Source: JAOUEA01 sp038249195 (GTDB lineage: Bacteria > Actinomycetota > UBA4738 > HRBIN12). Taken from it: DNA of 64,000 nt. The notes below the pieces were generated by a model. It made no database searches. It had not been told where the DNA came from and saw nothing but the letters and a program-made list of their open reading frames with translations. Below, piece after piece: positions 1-9,338 of this stretch. Position numbers and translations under genes: made by a program. Where the stretch lies: contig JBBRWM010000002.1 of assembly GCA_038249195.1 (NCBI GenBank), forward strand, positions 377,603-441,602, in the 5' to 3' direction. The number at the start of each line of letters is the position of its first letter. The first letter of the stretch is position 1.

Positions 1-7
1 GCGACAG

Positions 8-1624
8 GTGAGCATCCTTGAAGAGAAGCTCATGGAGACGCGTGAGCAGCTCACGAAGGCGATGGGCCAGAACCAGAAGCTCGCGGACGCCCTGCGCGCT
101 GAGCGCGACAAGATCGAGGCGCTGGTCGAGGAGGTCGAGAAACTCTCGCAACCGCCGGCCACCTTCGGCGTGTACCTGCGTTCGAACGAGGACGGGTCCC
201 TCGACGTCGTCACGTCGGGCCGCAAGATGCGGGTCATGCCCGCTCCCGAGCTGGACGAGCGCGCCTTCCGTCCCGGCGTTCAGGTGGTCCTGAACGAGTC
301 GTTGAACGTGGTGGAGGTCCTCGAGCCGGATCGCGCCGGCGAGGTGGCCAAGGTGAAGGATCGCCTCGGCGACGACCGAGTGATCGTCGTCGGACGCGGA
401 GACGAGGAGCACGTGGCCCACCTCGCGGGCTCGCTCCTGGACGCCGCGCCGCGCGTTGGCGACAACGTGCTGTTCGACGGCCGTTCGAACGTTGCCACCG
501 AGGTCCTGCCCAAGGAGGAGGTCGAGGAGCTTGTCCTCGAGGAGATCCCCGATGTGACCTACGACGACATCGGCGGCCTGGAGGGGCAGATCGATGCCAT
601 CCGTGACGCGGTCGAGCTCCCGTTCCTGTACGCGGAGCTGTTCCACGAGCACGAGCTCGAGCCGCCCAAGGGCGTGCTGCTCTACGGCCCTCCCGGCTGT
701 GGGAAGACGCTGATCGCCAAGGCCGTGGCCAAGTCGCTCGCGGACAAGGTGCGCGAACGCACCGGTCGTGAAGACGCGCGCAGCTACTTCCTGAACGTGA
801 AAGGCCCGGAGCTGCTCAACAAGTACGTGGGCGAGACGGAGCGTCAGATCCGCGAGATCTTCATCCGGGCCAAGGAGCGCAGCGAGGAGGGCCTCCCGGT
901 CATCGTCTTCTTCGACGAGATGGATTCCATCTTCCGCACCCGTGGGACGGGGATCTCCTCCGACGTCGAGTCCACCATCGTGCCGCAGCTGCTGTCGGAG
1001 CTCGACGGCGTCGAGACCCTCAAGAACGTCGTCGTGATCGGGGCGTCCAACCGGGAGGACCTGATCGACCCCGCCATCCTGCGGCCCGGCCGCCTGGACG
1101 TGAAGATCAAGATCGAGCGGCCCGACGCGGATCAGGCCCGCAACATCATGGCGAAGTACCTGCATCCCGTGGTCCCCATCCACCCCGACGAGGTCGCGCG
1201 CTCCGGCGGCAACTCGCAGCAGGCGTGCTTCCGCATGATCGACAAGACCATCGAGCAGATGTACGAGCCCAGCGACCGCAACCGGTTCCTCGAGGTCACC
1301 TACGCCTCCGGCGACAAGGAGATCCTCTACTTCAAGGATTTCAACTCCGGGGCCATGATCGAGAACATCGTGCGCCGCGCCAAGAAGGATGCCATCAAGC
1401 GGTTCCTCTCCACCGGCGACAAGGGCATCAAGACGGAGGACATGCTCACGGCGATCCGTGACGAGTTCAAGGAGAACGAGGACCTCCCCAACACCACGAA
1501 CCCGGACGATTGGGCACGGATCTCGGGCAAGAAGGGCGAACGTATCGTCTACGTCCGCACGCTGCTCGGTCACGACGGCGACGGCCGCCAGGTGGAGCGC
1601 GTGAACGCCGGACAGTACCTGTAA
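8..1624 (+). CDS. arc: Proteasome-associated AAA ATPase (ARC/Mpa)
   Basis: Hexameric AAA+ unfoldase that captures pupylated proteins and feeds them to the 20S proteasome in the cytosol. Residues 1-48 are heptad-rich, matching the N-terminal coiled coil that binds Pup; an OB-type interdomain covers about 50-170. Walker A GPPGCGKT lies at 227-234 and Walker B with FFDEMD at about 301-306. The protein ends in GQYL, the C-terminal motif that docks into the proteasome alpha ring. It reads from a GTG at position 8, and the frame is still open to the window edge, so the true start may lie upstream. It is followed 9 bp later by dop. Confidence 0.96.
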   Translation: MSILEEKLMETREQLTKAMGQNQKLADALRAERDKIEALVEEVEKLSQPPATFGVYLRSNEDGSLDVVTSGRKMRVMPAPELDERAFRPGVQVVLNESLNVVEVLEPDRAGEVAKVKDRLGDDRVIVVGRGDEEHVAHLAGSLLDAAPRVGDNVLFDGRSNVATEVLPKEEVEELVLEEIPDVTYDDIGGLEGQIDAIRDAVELPFLYAELFHEHELEPPKGVLLYGPPGCGKTLIAKAVAKSLADKVRERTGREDARSYFLNVKGPELLNKYVGETERQIREIFIRAKERSEEGLPVIVFFDEMDSIFRTRGTGISSDVESTIVPQLLSELDGVETLKNVVVIGASNREDLIDPAILRPGRLDVKIKIERPDADQARNIMAKYLHPVVPIHPDEVARSGGNSQQACFRMIDKTIEQMYEPSDRNRFLEVTYASGDKEILYFKDFNSGAMIENIVRRAKKDAIKRFLSTGDKGIKTEDMLTAIRDEFKENEDLPNTTNPDDWARISGKKGERIVYVRTLLGHDGDGRQVERVNAGQYL

Positions 1625-1633
1625 GGTGGCCCG

Positions 1634-3118
1634 ATGGCCATCCCCAAGGTCTTCGGCATCGAGACGGAGTACGGGATCGCCGCGGCCGGTGCGCCGGACT
1701 TCAACCCGGTCCTGAGCTCCTCCCTGCTGATCTCCACATACGCCGGATCCCTGAGGAAGATCAGGTGGGACTACGAACAGGAGTCACCCCTGCGCGACGC
1801 GCGGGGCTTCGAACCGGTCCCCGCGCGCGAGGGCTCCGACGAAGACCTGGGCTTGGCGAACGTGATCCTGCCCAACGGCGCCCGCTACTACGTGGATCAT
1901 GCGCATCCCGAATACTCGACGCCCGAGTGCATCACGGCTCGTGCGCTGGTGGTCCACGACAAGGCGGGGGAGCGGATCCTCGAGCGCTCGCTGGACGAGG
2001 TCCTCGCGGTCGTGCCGAGCGCCCCGCCCCTGTCGATCTACAAGAACAACAGCGACGGCAAGGGGAACTCCTACGGGACGCACGAGAACTACCTGGTGGA
2101 CCGCGCCACGCCGTTCACGGACATCGTGCGGGACCTCACGCCCTTCCTCGTCTCGCGGATCGTCTTCACCGGCGCCGGCAAGGTGGGCGCGGAGGCGTCG
2201 TGGGACGAGCGCGGCCGCGCCCTCTTCCAGCTCACACAGCGCGCCGACTTCTTCGAAACGGAGGTAGGGCTCGAAACGACACTGAAGCGCCCCATCATCA
2301 ACACCCGGGACGAACCGCATGCGGACCCCGAGAAGTACCGTCGTCTGCACGTGATCATCGGGGATGCGAACATGTGCGAGGTCGCTTCGTTCCTCAAGAT
2401 CGGGACCACCGCGATCGTGTTGAAGATGATCGAAGATGCCTTCTTGCCGGATCTCACGCTCGAGACCCCCGTCGCGTCCCTGCACGAGGTCTCGCGCGAT
2501 CTCACCTTCACCGCGGAGATCCCCCTCGCGGACGGGCGTCGGCTCACCGCCATCCAGCTGCAATGGGAGTACTTCGAGAACGCGCGCAAGTTCGTGGAGC
2601 GCTTCGATGACACGCCTGAGAACCATGAGGTGCTCGGACGCTGGGAGTCCGTGCTCACCACCCTGGAGACCGACCCGTTCTCGCTCCACGGCCAGTTGGA
2701 TTGGGTGGCCAAGTACCGCCTGGCCGCGGCCTATCGGGAACGCGACGCGCTGGCGTGGAACGACGCGAAGCTGCGGGCGATCGACCTGCAGTATCACGAC
2801 GTCCGCCGCGATCGCGGCCTGTATCAGCGCCTGGTGTCCTCGGGCAAGGTCGAGCGGCTCGTCACCGACGCCGAGGTGGACGAGGCCATCATGGAGCCGC
2901 CGGTGGATACCCGAGCGTATTTCCGCGGCAGGTGCATCTCCCGCTACCCCGAGGCCATCGCGGCCGCGTCCTGGGACTCGCTGATCGTGGACACGGGGGC
3001 CGACGCGCTGCAACGCATCCCGATGCGCGAGCCGTTGCGGGGGACGAAGGAGCACGTCGAGGGGCTGCTGGCCCAGGCGGAGAACGCCGCGGCCCTGGTG
3101 CGCCTCCTCGAGGGTTGA
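1634..3118 (+). CDS. dop: Depupylase/deamidase Dop
   Basis: Glutamine-synthetase-like enzyme of 494 residues that removes Pup from substrates and, where needed, deamidates the Pup C-terminus. The N-terminus KVFGIETEYGI carries the nucleotide/metal-binding E-x-E-Y-G signature, followed by a loop (GAPDFNPVLSSS, about 18-29) typical of Dop and absent from PafA. The DEPHAD-type segment and NNSDGKGNSYG are shared with PafA downstream. Because the neighbouring Pup already ends in Glu, depupylation rather than deamidation is its likely main role here. Confidence 0.95.
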   Translation: MAIPKVFGIETEYGIAAAGAPDFNPVLSSSLLISTYAGSLRKIRWDYEQESPLRDARGFEPVPAREGSDEDLGLANVILPNGARYYVDHAHPEYSTPECITARALVVHDKAGERILERSLDEVLAVVPSAPPLSIYKNNSDGKGNSYGTHENYLVDRATPFTDIVRDLTPFLVSRIVFTGAGKVGAEASWDERGRALFQLTQRADFFETEVGLETTLKRPIINTRDEPHADPEKYRRLHVIIGDANMCEVASFLKIGTTAIVLKMIEDAFLPDLTLETPVASLHEVSRDLTFTAEIPLADGRRLTAIQLQWEYFENARKFVERFDDTPENHEVLGRWESVLTTLETDPFSLHGQLDWVAKYRLAAAYRERDALAWNDAKLRAIDLQYHDVRRDRGLYQRLVSSGKVERLVTDAEVDEAIMEPPVDTRAYFRGRCISRYPEAIAAASWDSLIVDTGADALQRIPMREPLRGTKEHVEGLLAQAENAAALVRLLEG

Positions 3119-3172
3119 GGGGTTCAGGCCCCGGCCGCCGCTACGATAGTCGCACGGAAAGGAGCTACGCCC

Positions 3173-3376
3173 GTGCCGCAGGAGCAAGAGCAGAAGAAGG
3201 TCCAGAAGAAGGGTGGGGGAGCCGGAGACGACGCGGACGCCGGTCAGGTGGAGGCGTCCTCCAAGGCCGCCGGACTGAAGGACGAGATGGACGACATCCT
3301 CGAGGAGATCGATTCGGTGCTCGAGGAGAACGCCGAGGAGTTCGTCAAGAGCTACGTCCAGAAGGGCGGAGAGTGA
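3173..3376 (+). CDS. pup: Prokaryotic ubiquitin-like protein Pup
   Basis: Small, disordered, charged protein of 67 residues that is ligated through its C-terminal Glu to lysines of proteasome substrates. The C-terminal half (EMDDILEEIDSVLEENAEEF) is the helix that pairs with the ARC coiled coil, and the tail is VQKGGE. The tail ends in Glu, not Gln, so the protein should be ligation-competent without deamidation. GTG start, preceded by a strong GGAAAGGAG ribosome-binding site; a TACGAT box upstream could be a -10 element. Its stop overlaps the GTG of prcB. Confidence 0.95.
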   Translation: MPQEQEQKKVQKKGGGAGDDADAGQVEASSKAAGLKDEMDDILEEIDSVLEENAEEFVKSYVQKGGE

Positions 3377-4173
3377 TCGAACCCGCGCGAGGCCCGCTCG
3401 GCGCCCCCGCCTTCGGCGCGAATCCCTCGTTCGTCGACCTGCTGCGACGGGAGCGGCCCGAGCGTCTGCGCCAGCTGCAGGGGGCCGTGTCCTCCGAGGT
3501 GGCAGCCCTGCCCCACGGGACCACGGTGCTGGGCGTGAAGTACGCGGACGGGATCATCCTCGCCGGCGACCGGCGGGCGACCTCCGGCTACTCCATCGCC
3601 GACGATCGCATGCGCAAGGTGTTCGCGGCCGACGACTACTCCGCGATCGCCATCGCGGGAGTGGCGGGGATCGCCGTCGAGATGGTCAAGCTCTTCCAGC
3701 TGGAGCTCGAGCACTACGAGAAGATCACGGGCGACCGTCTCTCCCTGGAGGGGAAGGCCAACCGTCTGGCGGAGTTGATCAGGCAGAATTTCCCGATGGC
3801 CATGCAGGGCCTCGTGGTCGTGCCGCTCTTCGGCGGTTTCGACCATCGGCGGGAGGAGGGGCGGATCTTCCACTACGACGCCACCGGCGGGCGCTGGGAG
3901 GAGCACGACTACCAAGCGACCGGCTCGGGAAGTGCCTCCGCCAAGAACTCGCTGAAGAAGACCTGGAAGCCCGGTCTCAGCCGGTCCGAGGCCCTCCGCT
4001 TCACAGTCGAGGCCCTGCTCGACGCCTCGGAGGACGACGTGGCCACGGGAGGCCCGGATCCCAACCGACGGATCTATCCCATCGCCTTGGTCGTGACGGC
4101 CGACGGCGCCGAAGAGGTCCCCGAGGACGAGGTCGCCGCGGCCGCCGTGGCGGTCATCGAGGAGCGCGCGTAG
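3373..4173 (+). CDS. prcB: 20S proteasome beta subunit
   Basis: Catalytic beta subunit, an N-terminal nucleophile hydrolase. A propeptide of about 49 residues ends in LPHG; autocleavage would expose Thr50 of TTVLGVKYADG as the nucleophile, with GDRRATSG following. GTG start chosen because it forms a GTGA overlap with the pup stop, indicating translational coupling. The stop codon directly abuts the prcA ATG. Confidence 0.96.
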   Translation: MIEPARGPLGAPAFGANPSFVDLLRRERPERLRQLQGAVSSEVAALPHGTTVLGVKYADGIILAGDRRATSGYSIADDRMRKVFAADDYSAIAIAGVAGIAVEMVKLFQLELEHYEKITGDRLSLEGKANRLAELIRQNFPMAMQGLVVVPLFGGFDHRREEGRIFHYDATGGRWEEHDYQATGSGSASAKNSLKKTWKPGLSRSEALRFTVEALLDASEDDVATGGPDPNRRIYPIALVVTADGAEEVPEDEVAAAAVAVIEERA

Positions 4174-4860
4174 ATGTCCTTCATGCCGTACGTCGCGCCC
4201 GAACAGATGATGAAGGACCGCTCGGAGTACGCGCACAAGGGCATCGCGCGCGGGCGATCCGTCATCGGCCTCGAATACGTCGACGGGCTCCTGTTCATCG
4301 CCGAGAACCCATCGGCGACCTTGCACAAGATCAGTGAGATCTACGATCGCATCGCCTTCGCCGGCGTGGGCAAGTACAGCGAGTTCGAGGAGCTGAGGAT
4401 CTCGGGCATCCGCCTCGCGGACATGCGAGGCTTCTCCTACGGGCGCGAGGACGTGAAGGCGCGAGACCTCGCGAACGCCTACTCGCAAGCGCTCTCGGCG
4501 ATCTTCACGCAACAGATGAAGCCGTACGAGGTGGAGGTCCTCGTGGGCGAGGTCGACGGCGATGCGGCCGGCACGGCGCTGTACCACGTCTTGTTCGACG
4601 GCTCCGTCACCGACGAGCATGATTTCATCGCGATCGGCGGCCACGCGGAGGATCTCGCGGAGACGCTGAAGTCGCGATTCGAGGAGGGCTGGGACCTCGC
4701 GACCGCCGTGAAGACGGCGGTGGAGGTCCTGGGCTCGCCGGACGGCCGCACCATCGCCGCGGAGGCCATCGAGGCGGGGGTCCTAGACCGCCGGCGTGGA
4801 CAGCGACGCAAGTTCCACCGGCTCGAGGCCGGCGAGGTCGCCCAGATCCTGGGCAGTTGA
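4174..4860 (+). CDS. prcA: 20S proteasome alpha subunit
   Basis: Structural alpha subunit forming the outer rings and gate of the 20S core. The N-terminal gating segment MSFMPYVAPEQMMKDRSEYAHKG and the following ARGRSVIGLEY match actinobacterial PrcA; no N-terminal Thr nucleophile is expected. 228 residues, normal for the family. It starts immediately after the prcB stop with no spacer, so the two subunits are probably made in step. Confidence 0.96.
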   Translation: MSFMPYVAPEQMMKDRSEYAHKGIARGRSVIGLEYVDGLLFIAENPSATLHKISEIYDRIAFAGVGKYSEFEELRISGIRLADMRGFSYGREDVKARDLANAYSQALSAIFTQQMKPYEVEVLVGEVDGDAAGTALYHVLFDGSVTDEHDFIAIGGHAEDLAETLKSRFEEGWDLATAVKTAVEVLGSPDGRTIAAEAIEAGVLDRRRGQRRKFHRLEAGEVAQILGS

Positions 4861-4901
4861 TCGCTCCCGCCCTTCGAACACCCGGGCCGTAGGCTGTCGG
4901 C

Positions 4902-6260
4902 ATGGACCGGCGGATCTTCGGGCTGGAGAACGAGTACGGGGTCACCTGCACCTTCCGCGGGCAACGGCGCCTCTCGCCCGACGAGGTTGCGCGGTACCTC
5001 TTCCGCAGGGTCGTCCATTGGGGCCGGTCGTCCAACGTGTTCCTCGAGAACGGGGCGCGCCTGTACCTCGACGTCGGATCGCACCCCGAGTACGCCACCC
5101 CGGAGTGCGACGCCATCGAGGAGCTGGTGGCCCATGACAAGGCGGGTGAGCGGATCCTCGAAGGGCTCCTGGCCGCGGCGGAGCTGCGCCTGCACGAGGA
5201 GGGGATCTCGGGTCAGGTGTACCTCTTCAAGAACAACACCGACTCCGCCGGGAATTCGTACGGGTGCCACGAGAACTACCTCGTGGCGCGCCACGGCGAG
5301 TTCGCGCGCATGGCCGACGTGATGATCCCGTTCTTCGTCACGCGGCAGATCTGGTGCGGTGCGGGGAAGGTCCTGCACGGGCCGCGCGGCGCACAGTTCT
5401 GCATCAGCCAGCGAGCCGAGCACATCTGGGAGGGCGTATCCAGCGCCACGACGCGGAGCCGGCCCATCATCAACACCCGCGACGAACCCCACGCCGACGC
5501 CGAGCGGTTCCGCAGGCTGCACGTGATCGTCGGCGACTCCAACATGAGCGAGCACACCACGTTCATGAAGGCGGGTATCACCGACCTGGTGCTTCGCATG
5601 GTGGAGGCGAACACCGTGATGCGCGACCTCTCGCTCGAGAATCCCATCCGGGCGATACGCGAGATCAGCCACGACACCACGTGTACGCGCACGGTCAAGC
5701 TCGCGAACGGCCGGGAGCTCACCGCCCTGGAGGTACAGACCGACTACCTCGAGAAGACCGAGCGATTCATCGAGCGACGGGGCGGTGACGAGGTCGCCAA
5801 GACCTTGCTCCGCGAGTGGCGCGACGCGCTGGAGGCGCTGGAGTCCGGCCGACACGACCGGCTCGAGCGCAAGATCGACTGGGTCACGAAGCGGCTGCTG
5901 ATCGAGCGCTACATGGCCAAGCACGACCTCGCGCTCGCCTCCCCTCGCGTCGCGCTGCTCGACCTCGCCTACCACGACGTGAACCGCGATCGAGGCCTCT
6001 ACTACCTGCTGGAGCGCGGCGGGAAGGTGGACCGCGTCGTGACCGAACAACAGGTGAGCCGCGCGATGCGCGAGCCGCCCCAAACCACCCGGGCGAAGCT
6101 GCGCGGGGACTTCATCCGGCAAGCAAAGGCGAAGCGCCGCGATTACACGGTCGACTGGGTGCACCTGAAGCTGAACGACCAGGCGCAGCGCACCGTCCTG
6201 TGCAAGGACCCGTTCCGCAGCGTGGACGATCGAGTGGACCAGCTCATCGCCCACATGTGA
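4902..6260 (+). CDS. pafA: Pup ligase PafA
   Basis: ATP-dependent ligase that forms an isopeptide bond between the Pup C-terminal Glu gamma-carboxylate and substrate lysines. It starts with RRIFGLENEYGVTC, the glutamine-synthetase-like metal/ATP motif, and contains NNTDSAGNSYGCHENY and RPIINTRDEPHAD like its paralogue Dop, but lacks the Dop-specific loop after the first strand. 452 residues. It completes a self-contained tagging and degradation set with the five genes upstream. Confidence 0.96.
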   Translation: MDRRIFGLENEYGVTCTFRGQRRLSPDEVARYLFRRVVHWGRSSNVFLENGARLYLDVGSHPEYATPECDAIEELVAHDKAGERILEGLLAAAELRLHEEGISGQVYLFKNNTDSAGNSYGCHENYLVARHGEFARMADVMIPFFVTRQIWCGAGKVLHGPRGAQFCISQRAEHIWEGVSSATTRSRPIINTRDEPHADAERFRRLHVIVGDSNMSEHTTFMKAGITDLVLRMVEANTVMRDLSLENPIRAIREISHDTTCTRTVKLANGRELTALEVQTDYLEKTERFIERRGGDEVAKTLLREWRDALEALESGRHDRLERKIDWVTKRLLIERYMAKHDLALASPRVALLDLAYHDVNRDRGLYYLLERGGKVDRVVTEQQVSRAMREPPQTTRAKLRGDFIRQAKAKRRDYTVDWVHLKLNDQAQRTVLCKDPFRSVDDRVDQLIAHM

Positions 6261-6286
6261 GCGGCCGGGGCCGGCCGTTCACGCCC

Positions 6287-6655
6287 TCAGCGGTTCGCGA
6301 CGACCACGAGGATCGAGGCGACCGCCAGCGCGATGGTCGCGACGCCGATCCCGATGGCGGACGTATCCTCGAGCGGCCCGAACGCCCCCCGCGCGAGCCC
6401 CTCGGAGACCTGGCGGAGCCGCCTGATCCCGAGCACGACCATCGCCACCCCGAGCGCGCAGAACCCCGTCCCGAGCGCGACGTAGGGCCACGCCGCCCCA
6501 CCGCCGAAGTCCGGAAGGAACTTCGCGACGCCCAGTCCGACGGCGACGGACGTGAGCCCCGAGCGCAGCCACGCGAGGTAGGTCCGCTCGTTCGCGAGAT
6601 GCGTGCGCCGCGTGGCGTCGATCGGTTGCGTCGGGTTCGGCGTTGGGTCGCTCAC
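6287..6655 (-). CDS. DUF202 family small membrane protein
   Basis: 122-residue protein with the DUF202 signature LANERTYLAWLRSGL near residue 19 and three hydrophobic segments (about 34-46, 54-75 and 99-119). Function of the family is not established. GTG start chosen because it directly precedes SDPTPNPTQ and gives a compact protein. It converges with pafA, and the gap holds a GC-rich inverted repeat (CGGCC/GGCCG) that could end transcription from both sides. Confidence 0.8.
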   Translation of the reverse strand: MSDPTPNPTQPIDATRRTHLANERTYLAWLRSGLTSVAVGLGVAKFLPDFGGGAAWPYVALGTGFCALGVAMVVLGIRRLRQVSEGLARGAFGPLEDTSAIGIGVATIALAVASILVVVANR

Positions 6656-6687
6656 GTGCCCATGGTGGCACAGCGCACGGGGGCGGC

Positions 6688-7302
6688 CTAGGACCCCATC
6701 GGGTCGCGCCATCGCCGGTTGCCGGCCGCGAGGCGTCCGGCGAGCACGCCTGCGGCGCCCGCGGCCAGCGCGCGCCAGCGATCCGCCGGCGGCCGGGCCC
6801 CCCGCGCGGCGATCTCCTCGAGCGCCGGGGAGCCGTCGACCTCGACGAGCTGATGCCGCGCTTCCAGTGCCGCCGAGCGGAGCTGACCCCACAGGTCGTG
6901 ACGCTCGCCTTCGTCGGCGATCGACGGGACCGCCACATCGAGGTCCCGCAGCTCGGGGTTGCTCAGGAGGCCGAGGCTCGCATCGGAGATCAGGGGGCCG
7001 CGCGGGCCGGCATGCAGGCCAAGGACGGGCAGGCCGCGTCCGCCGAGCTCCGCTACGAGGTTGAGCGCGGCAAGCAACCGAGGCGCAGGAAGAACCGCGA
7101 CGGCCAACTCCGCGCCCTGCGCGGTCGCGTTCAAAAGGACGGCGACGTCGGGATCGGTGAGCCGGACGCCCTTCGCGCCCCGGCCGGCTCGCCTCGCTCC
7201 CGCGCGGACCACATCCAGGAGATCGGCGCCGGCGAACAGTACGACCGGCATCTGGCGCAGGTTCGGAGCTCGAGCGGGTCGCGTTCGCGGGTCCACGGGC
7301 AT
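6688..7302 (-). CDS. Conserved hypothetical protein
   Basis: About 204 residues, rich in Ala and Leu, with alternating strand/helix segments such as MPVVLFAGADLLDVV and GRGLPVLGLHAG that hint at a Rossmann-like alpha/beta fold, but no motif I recognise. It is divergent from pafB. The start is uncertain: ATG at 7302 is used, ATG at 7251 (MPVVLFAG) is equally possible, and neither has a convincing ribosome-binding site. Confidence 0.5.
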   Translation of the reverse strand: MPVDPRTRPARAPNLRQMPVVLFAGADLLDVVRAGARRAGRGAKGVRLTDPDVAVLLNATAQGAELAVAVLPAPRLLAALNLVAELGGRGLPVLGLHAGPRGPLISDASLGLLSNPELRDLDVAVPSIADEGERHDLWGQLRSAALEARHQLVEVDGSPALEEIAARGARPPADRWRALAAGAAGVLAGRLAAGNRRWRDPMGS

Positions 7303-7324
7303 CGCGCCGATATGATGCCGCACG

Positions 7325-8287
7325 ATGGCAGGTGGAGACCGCGCGGAGCCGCTGGAGCGACTGCTGAACCTCGTCGGCCTCCTGCTGGAGACCAAGCAAC
7401 CGCTCACGTTCGAAGAGATCCGGATCACGCTCGAGCCTTACGGGCAGGAGAAGGTCGAGACCGCGAAACGGATGTTCGAGCGCGACAAGGATCTGCTGCG
7501 CGACTACGGGGTGCCGCTCGAGCTCGTGGACATCGACGCATGGGGGACCGAGCAGGGATACCTGATCCCCAAAGATCGCTACTACCTCCCGGAGATCGCC
7601 TTCACGCCCGAGGAGCTCGGCGCCCTCCTCGTAGCGGCACAGAGCGGAGGCGAGAACACCGTCGCCGAGGCGGGGGCGCGCAAGCTGCTCTATGGGGCGG
7701 ACGGGGGCGTCCTTGCGGGGCTCGCCGGGGGTCCGCTCGCCTCGGGCTCCGACGCGCGCAGCGCATTGGTCCTGGCCGTCGCGAACGCCGTGAGCGATCA
7801 CCGCAGGATCGGCTTCGGCTATCGGACCTCGCACGGCCAGGACGCGATGCGCGACGTGGACGCGTTCGCGATGGTGTTCCGCGGCGGACATTGGTACCTC
7901 GTGGGCCACGATCGTGAGCGCGACGACATCCGCGCCTTCCGGCTGTCTCGATTCACCGCCGAGCCCGTCGACCGAGGGGAGGCGGCATCGGCGCCGGCGG
8001 GCTTCCGCGCCGCCGACCACGTCGAGGCCGGTCCCTGGGCGGCCGTCGGGGAAGATCGCGCTCGGGTGGCGTTCGCTCCGGAGGTCGCGTGGTGGGCGAC
8101 CGGCTCACTCGCGGGCGCGTCCGTGGAGGCGGAGCGGTCCGACGGATGGGCCGTCGCGACGATCCCCTTCGCCGACGAGGGTGCCCTCGCCGCGCTCGTG
8201 CTGCAGTTCGGACCAGATGCCGAGGTGCTCGAACCGAGTTCCCTGCGCGAGGAGATCCGCCGGCGCCTCGAGGCGGCTCGTGCCTGA
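7325..8287 (+). CDS. pafB: WYL-domain transcriptional regulator PafB
   Basis: N-terminal winged-helix region (about 8-75, PLTFEEIRITLE...RMFERDKDLLRDYGVPLE) followed by a WYL domain (about 150-200, with FRGGHWYLVGHDRERDDIRAFRLSR). In actinobacteria PafB and PafC form a heterodimeric activator of the LexA-independent DNA-damage response; that role is inferred from family and position. It overlaps pafC by 8 bases, so the two are cotranslated. Confidence 0.9.
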   Translation: MAGGDRAEPLERLLNLVGLLLETKQPLTFEEIRITLEPYGQEKVETAKRMFERDKDLLRDYGVPLELVDIDAWGTEQGYLIPKDRYYLPEIAFTPEELGALLVAAQSGGENTVAEAGARKLLYGADGGVLAGLAGGPLASGSDARSALVLAVANAVSDHRRIGFGYRTSHGQDAMRDVDAFAMVFRGGHWYLVGHDRERDDIRAFRLSRFTAEPVDRGEAASAPAGFRAADHVEAGPWAAVGEDRARVAFAPEVAWWATGSLAGASVEAERSDGWAVATIPFADEGALAALVLQFGPDAEVLEPSSLREEIRRRLEAARA

Positions 8288-9254
8288 GCGGCGCAGGACG
8301 GTGCCCAGGACGCGGGAGCGTCTGGGCAGGATGCTCGTGATCGTCCCCTACCTCGTGCGGCATCAGGGCGCGGCGCTCCACGAGGTTGCGGCCCTCTTCG
8401 ACCTGCCGCCCGACCAGCTTCGTCGCGATCTCGACCTCCTGTTCATGTCGGGTCTCCCGCCGTACGGGCCGGGCGATCTCATCGACGTGGAGGTCGATGA
8501 GGACGAGCACATCTGGATCACGATGGCCGATCATTTCTCCCGACCGTTGCGGCTCACGCGCAGCGAGGCGCTGTCCCTCTACCTGCGGGGGACGGAGCTC
8601 GTCGCCACGCCCGGGCTGCCCGAGGCGCCCGCCCTCGCCAGCGCCATGCGCAAGCTGCGAGACGAGCTCGGACCGGAGCTCCTCGGCGACGCGGGATCCC
8701 GGATCGAGACCACCGTGGCGGGCGCCGTTCCCGAGCACCTGGACCTGTTGCGGCGTGCCGCTGGGTCGCATGAGACCCTGCGGATCGAGTACTACGCGCC
8801 TTCCACCGGAGCCTGGACCACCCGCACGATCGAGCCGGAGGAGATCTTTGCGAGTCTGGGCAACTGGTACATCGCCGCTTGGGACACGGGCGCGGACGCC
8901 GAGCGGCTGTTCCGGGCCGATCGGATCCGGTCGGCCACCCCGACCGGATCCACGTTCGCCCCTCGCGGTCTCGAGGGCGTGGGCAGATCGCTGTACACCC
9001 CGGGCGCCGATGACCTTCCCGTTCGCCTTCGGCTGCGTCCCTCCGCGCGTTGGATCGCGGAGTACTACACCAGCGTGGATCCCTCCGAACGAGCCGATGG
9101 GAGCCTCGAGGTGACCCTGCCGACGACGAAGTTGGGATGGGTTGCGCGGCTGCTCCTGCGGGTCGGCAACGAAGCCGAAGTCGTGGATCCCCCGGAGCTC
9201 CGGGGCGAAGTCGGAGCGCTGGCCGAGCGCACGCTAGAGCGCTACGAGAGCTGA
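8280..9254 (+). CDS. pafC: WYL-domain transcriptional regulator PafC
   Basis: Partner of PafB with the same architecture: N-terminal helix-turn-helix (LGRMLVIVPYLVRHQGAALHEVAALFDL...DLDLLFMSGLPPYG) and a WYL domain around 170-220 (LGNWYIAAWDTGADAERLFRADRI), then a C-terminal extension ending in the ERTLERYES helix. The GTG at 8280 lies inside the end of pafB, supporting obligate coexpression. Confidence 0.9.
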   Translation: MPERRRTVPRTRERLGRMLVIVPYLVRHQGAALHEVAALFDLPPDQLRRDLDLLFMSGLPPYGPGDLIDVEVDEDEHIWITMADHFSRPLRLTRSEALSLYLRGTELVATPGLPEAPALASAMRKLRDELGPELLGDAGSRIETTVAGAVPEHLDLLRRAAGSHETLRIEYYAPSTGAWTTRTIEPEEIFASLGNWYIAAWDTGADAERLFRADRIRSATPTGSTFAPRGLEGVGRSLYTPGADDLPVRLRLRPSARWIAEYYTSVDPSERADGSLEVTLPTTKLGWVARLLLRVGNEAEVVDPPELRGEVGALAERTLERYES

Positions 9255-9300
9255 GCGGCACGTGGTCAACTTGGGGTAGTCCTCTTCGCCGCGGGGAGGC

Positions 9301-9327
9301 TCAAGTCTGGACAAGACCCCACCGATA
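9301..9327 (+). promoter_or_regulatory. Sigma-28 (FliA/WhiG)-like promoter
   Basis: TCAAG at 9301-9305, 16 bases, then CCGATA at 9322-9327. This resembles the sigma-28-family consensus (TAAA/TCAAG, about 15-16 bases, GCCGATAA). The ATG of the next gene is 12 bases past the -10 element. The 11-base string GGCTCAAGTCT recurs at 31433-31443 before the CAP-domain gene with the same 16-base spacing. Confidence 0.45.
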
Positions 9328-9338
9328 GCTCGGGAGAG

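Noticed and set aside
6287..8020. Single 577-residue minus protein spanning the DUF202 gene
   Set aside because: Only the last 122 residues look like a protein; the rest is antisense to pafB and a neighbouring hypothetical gene.
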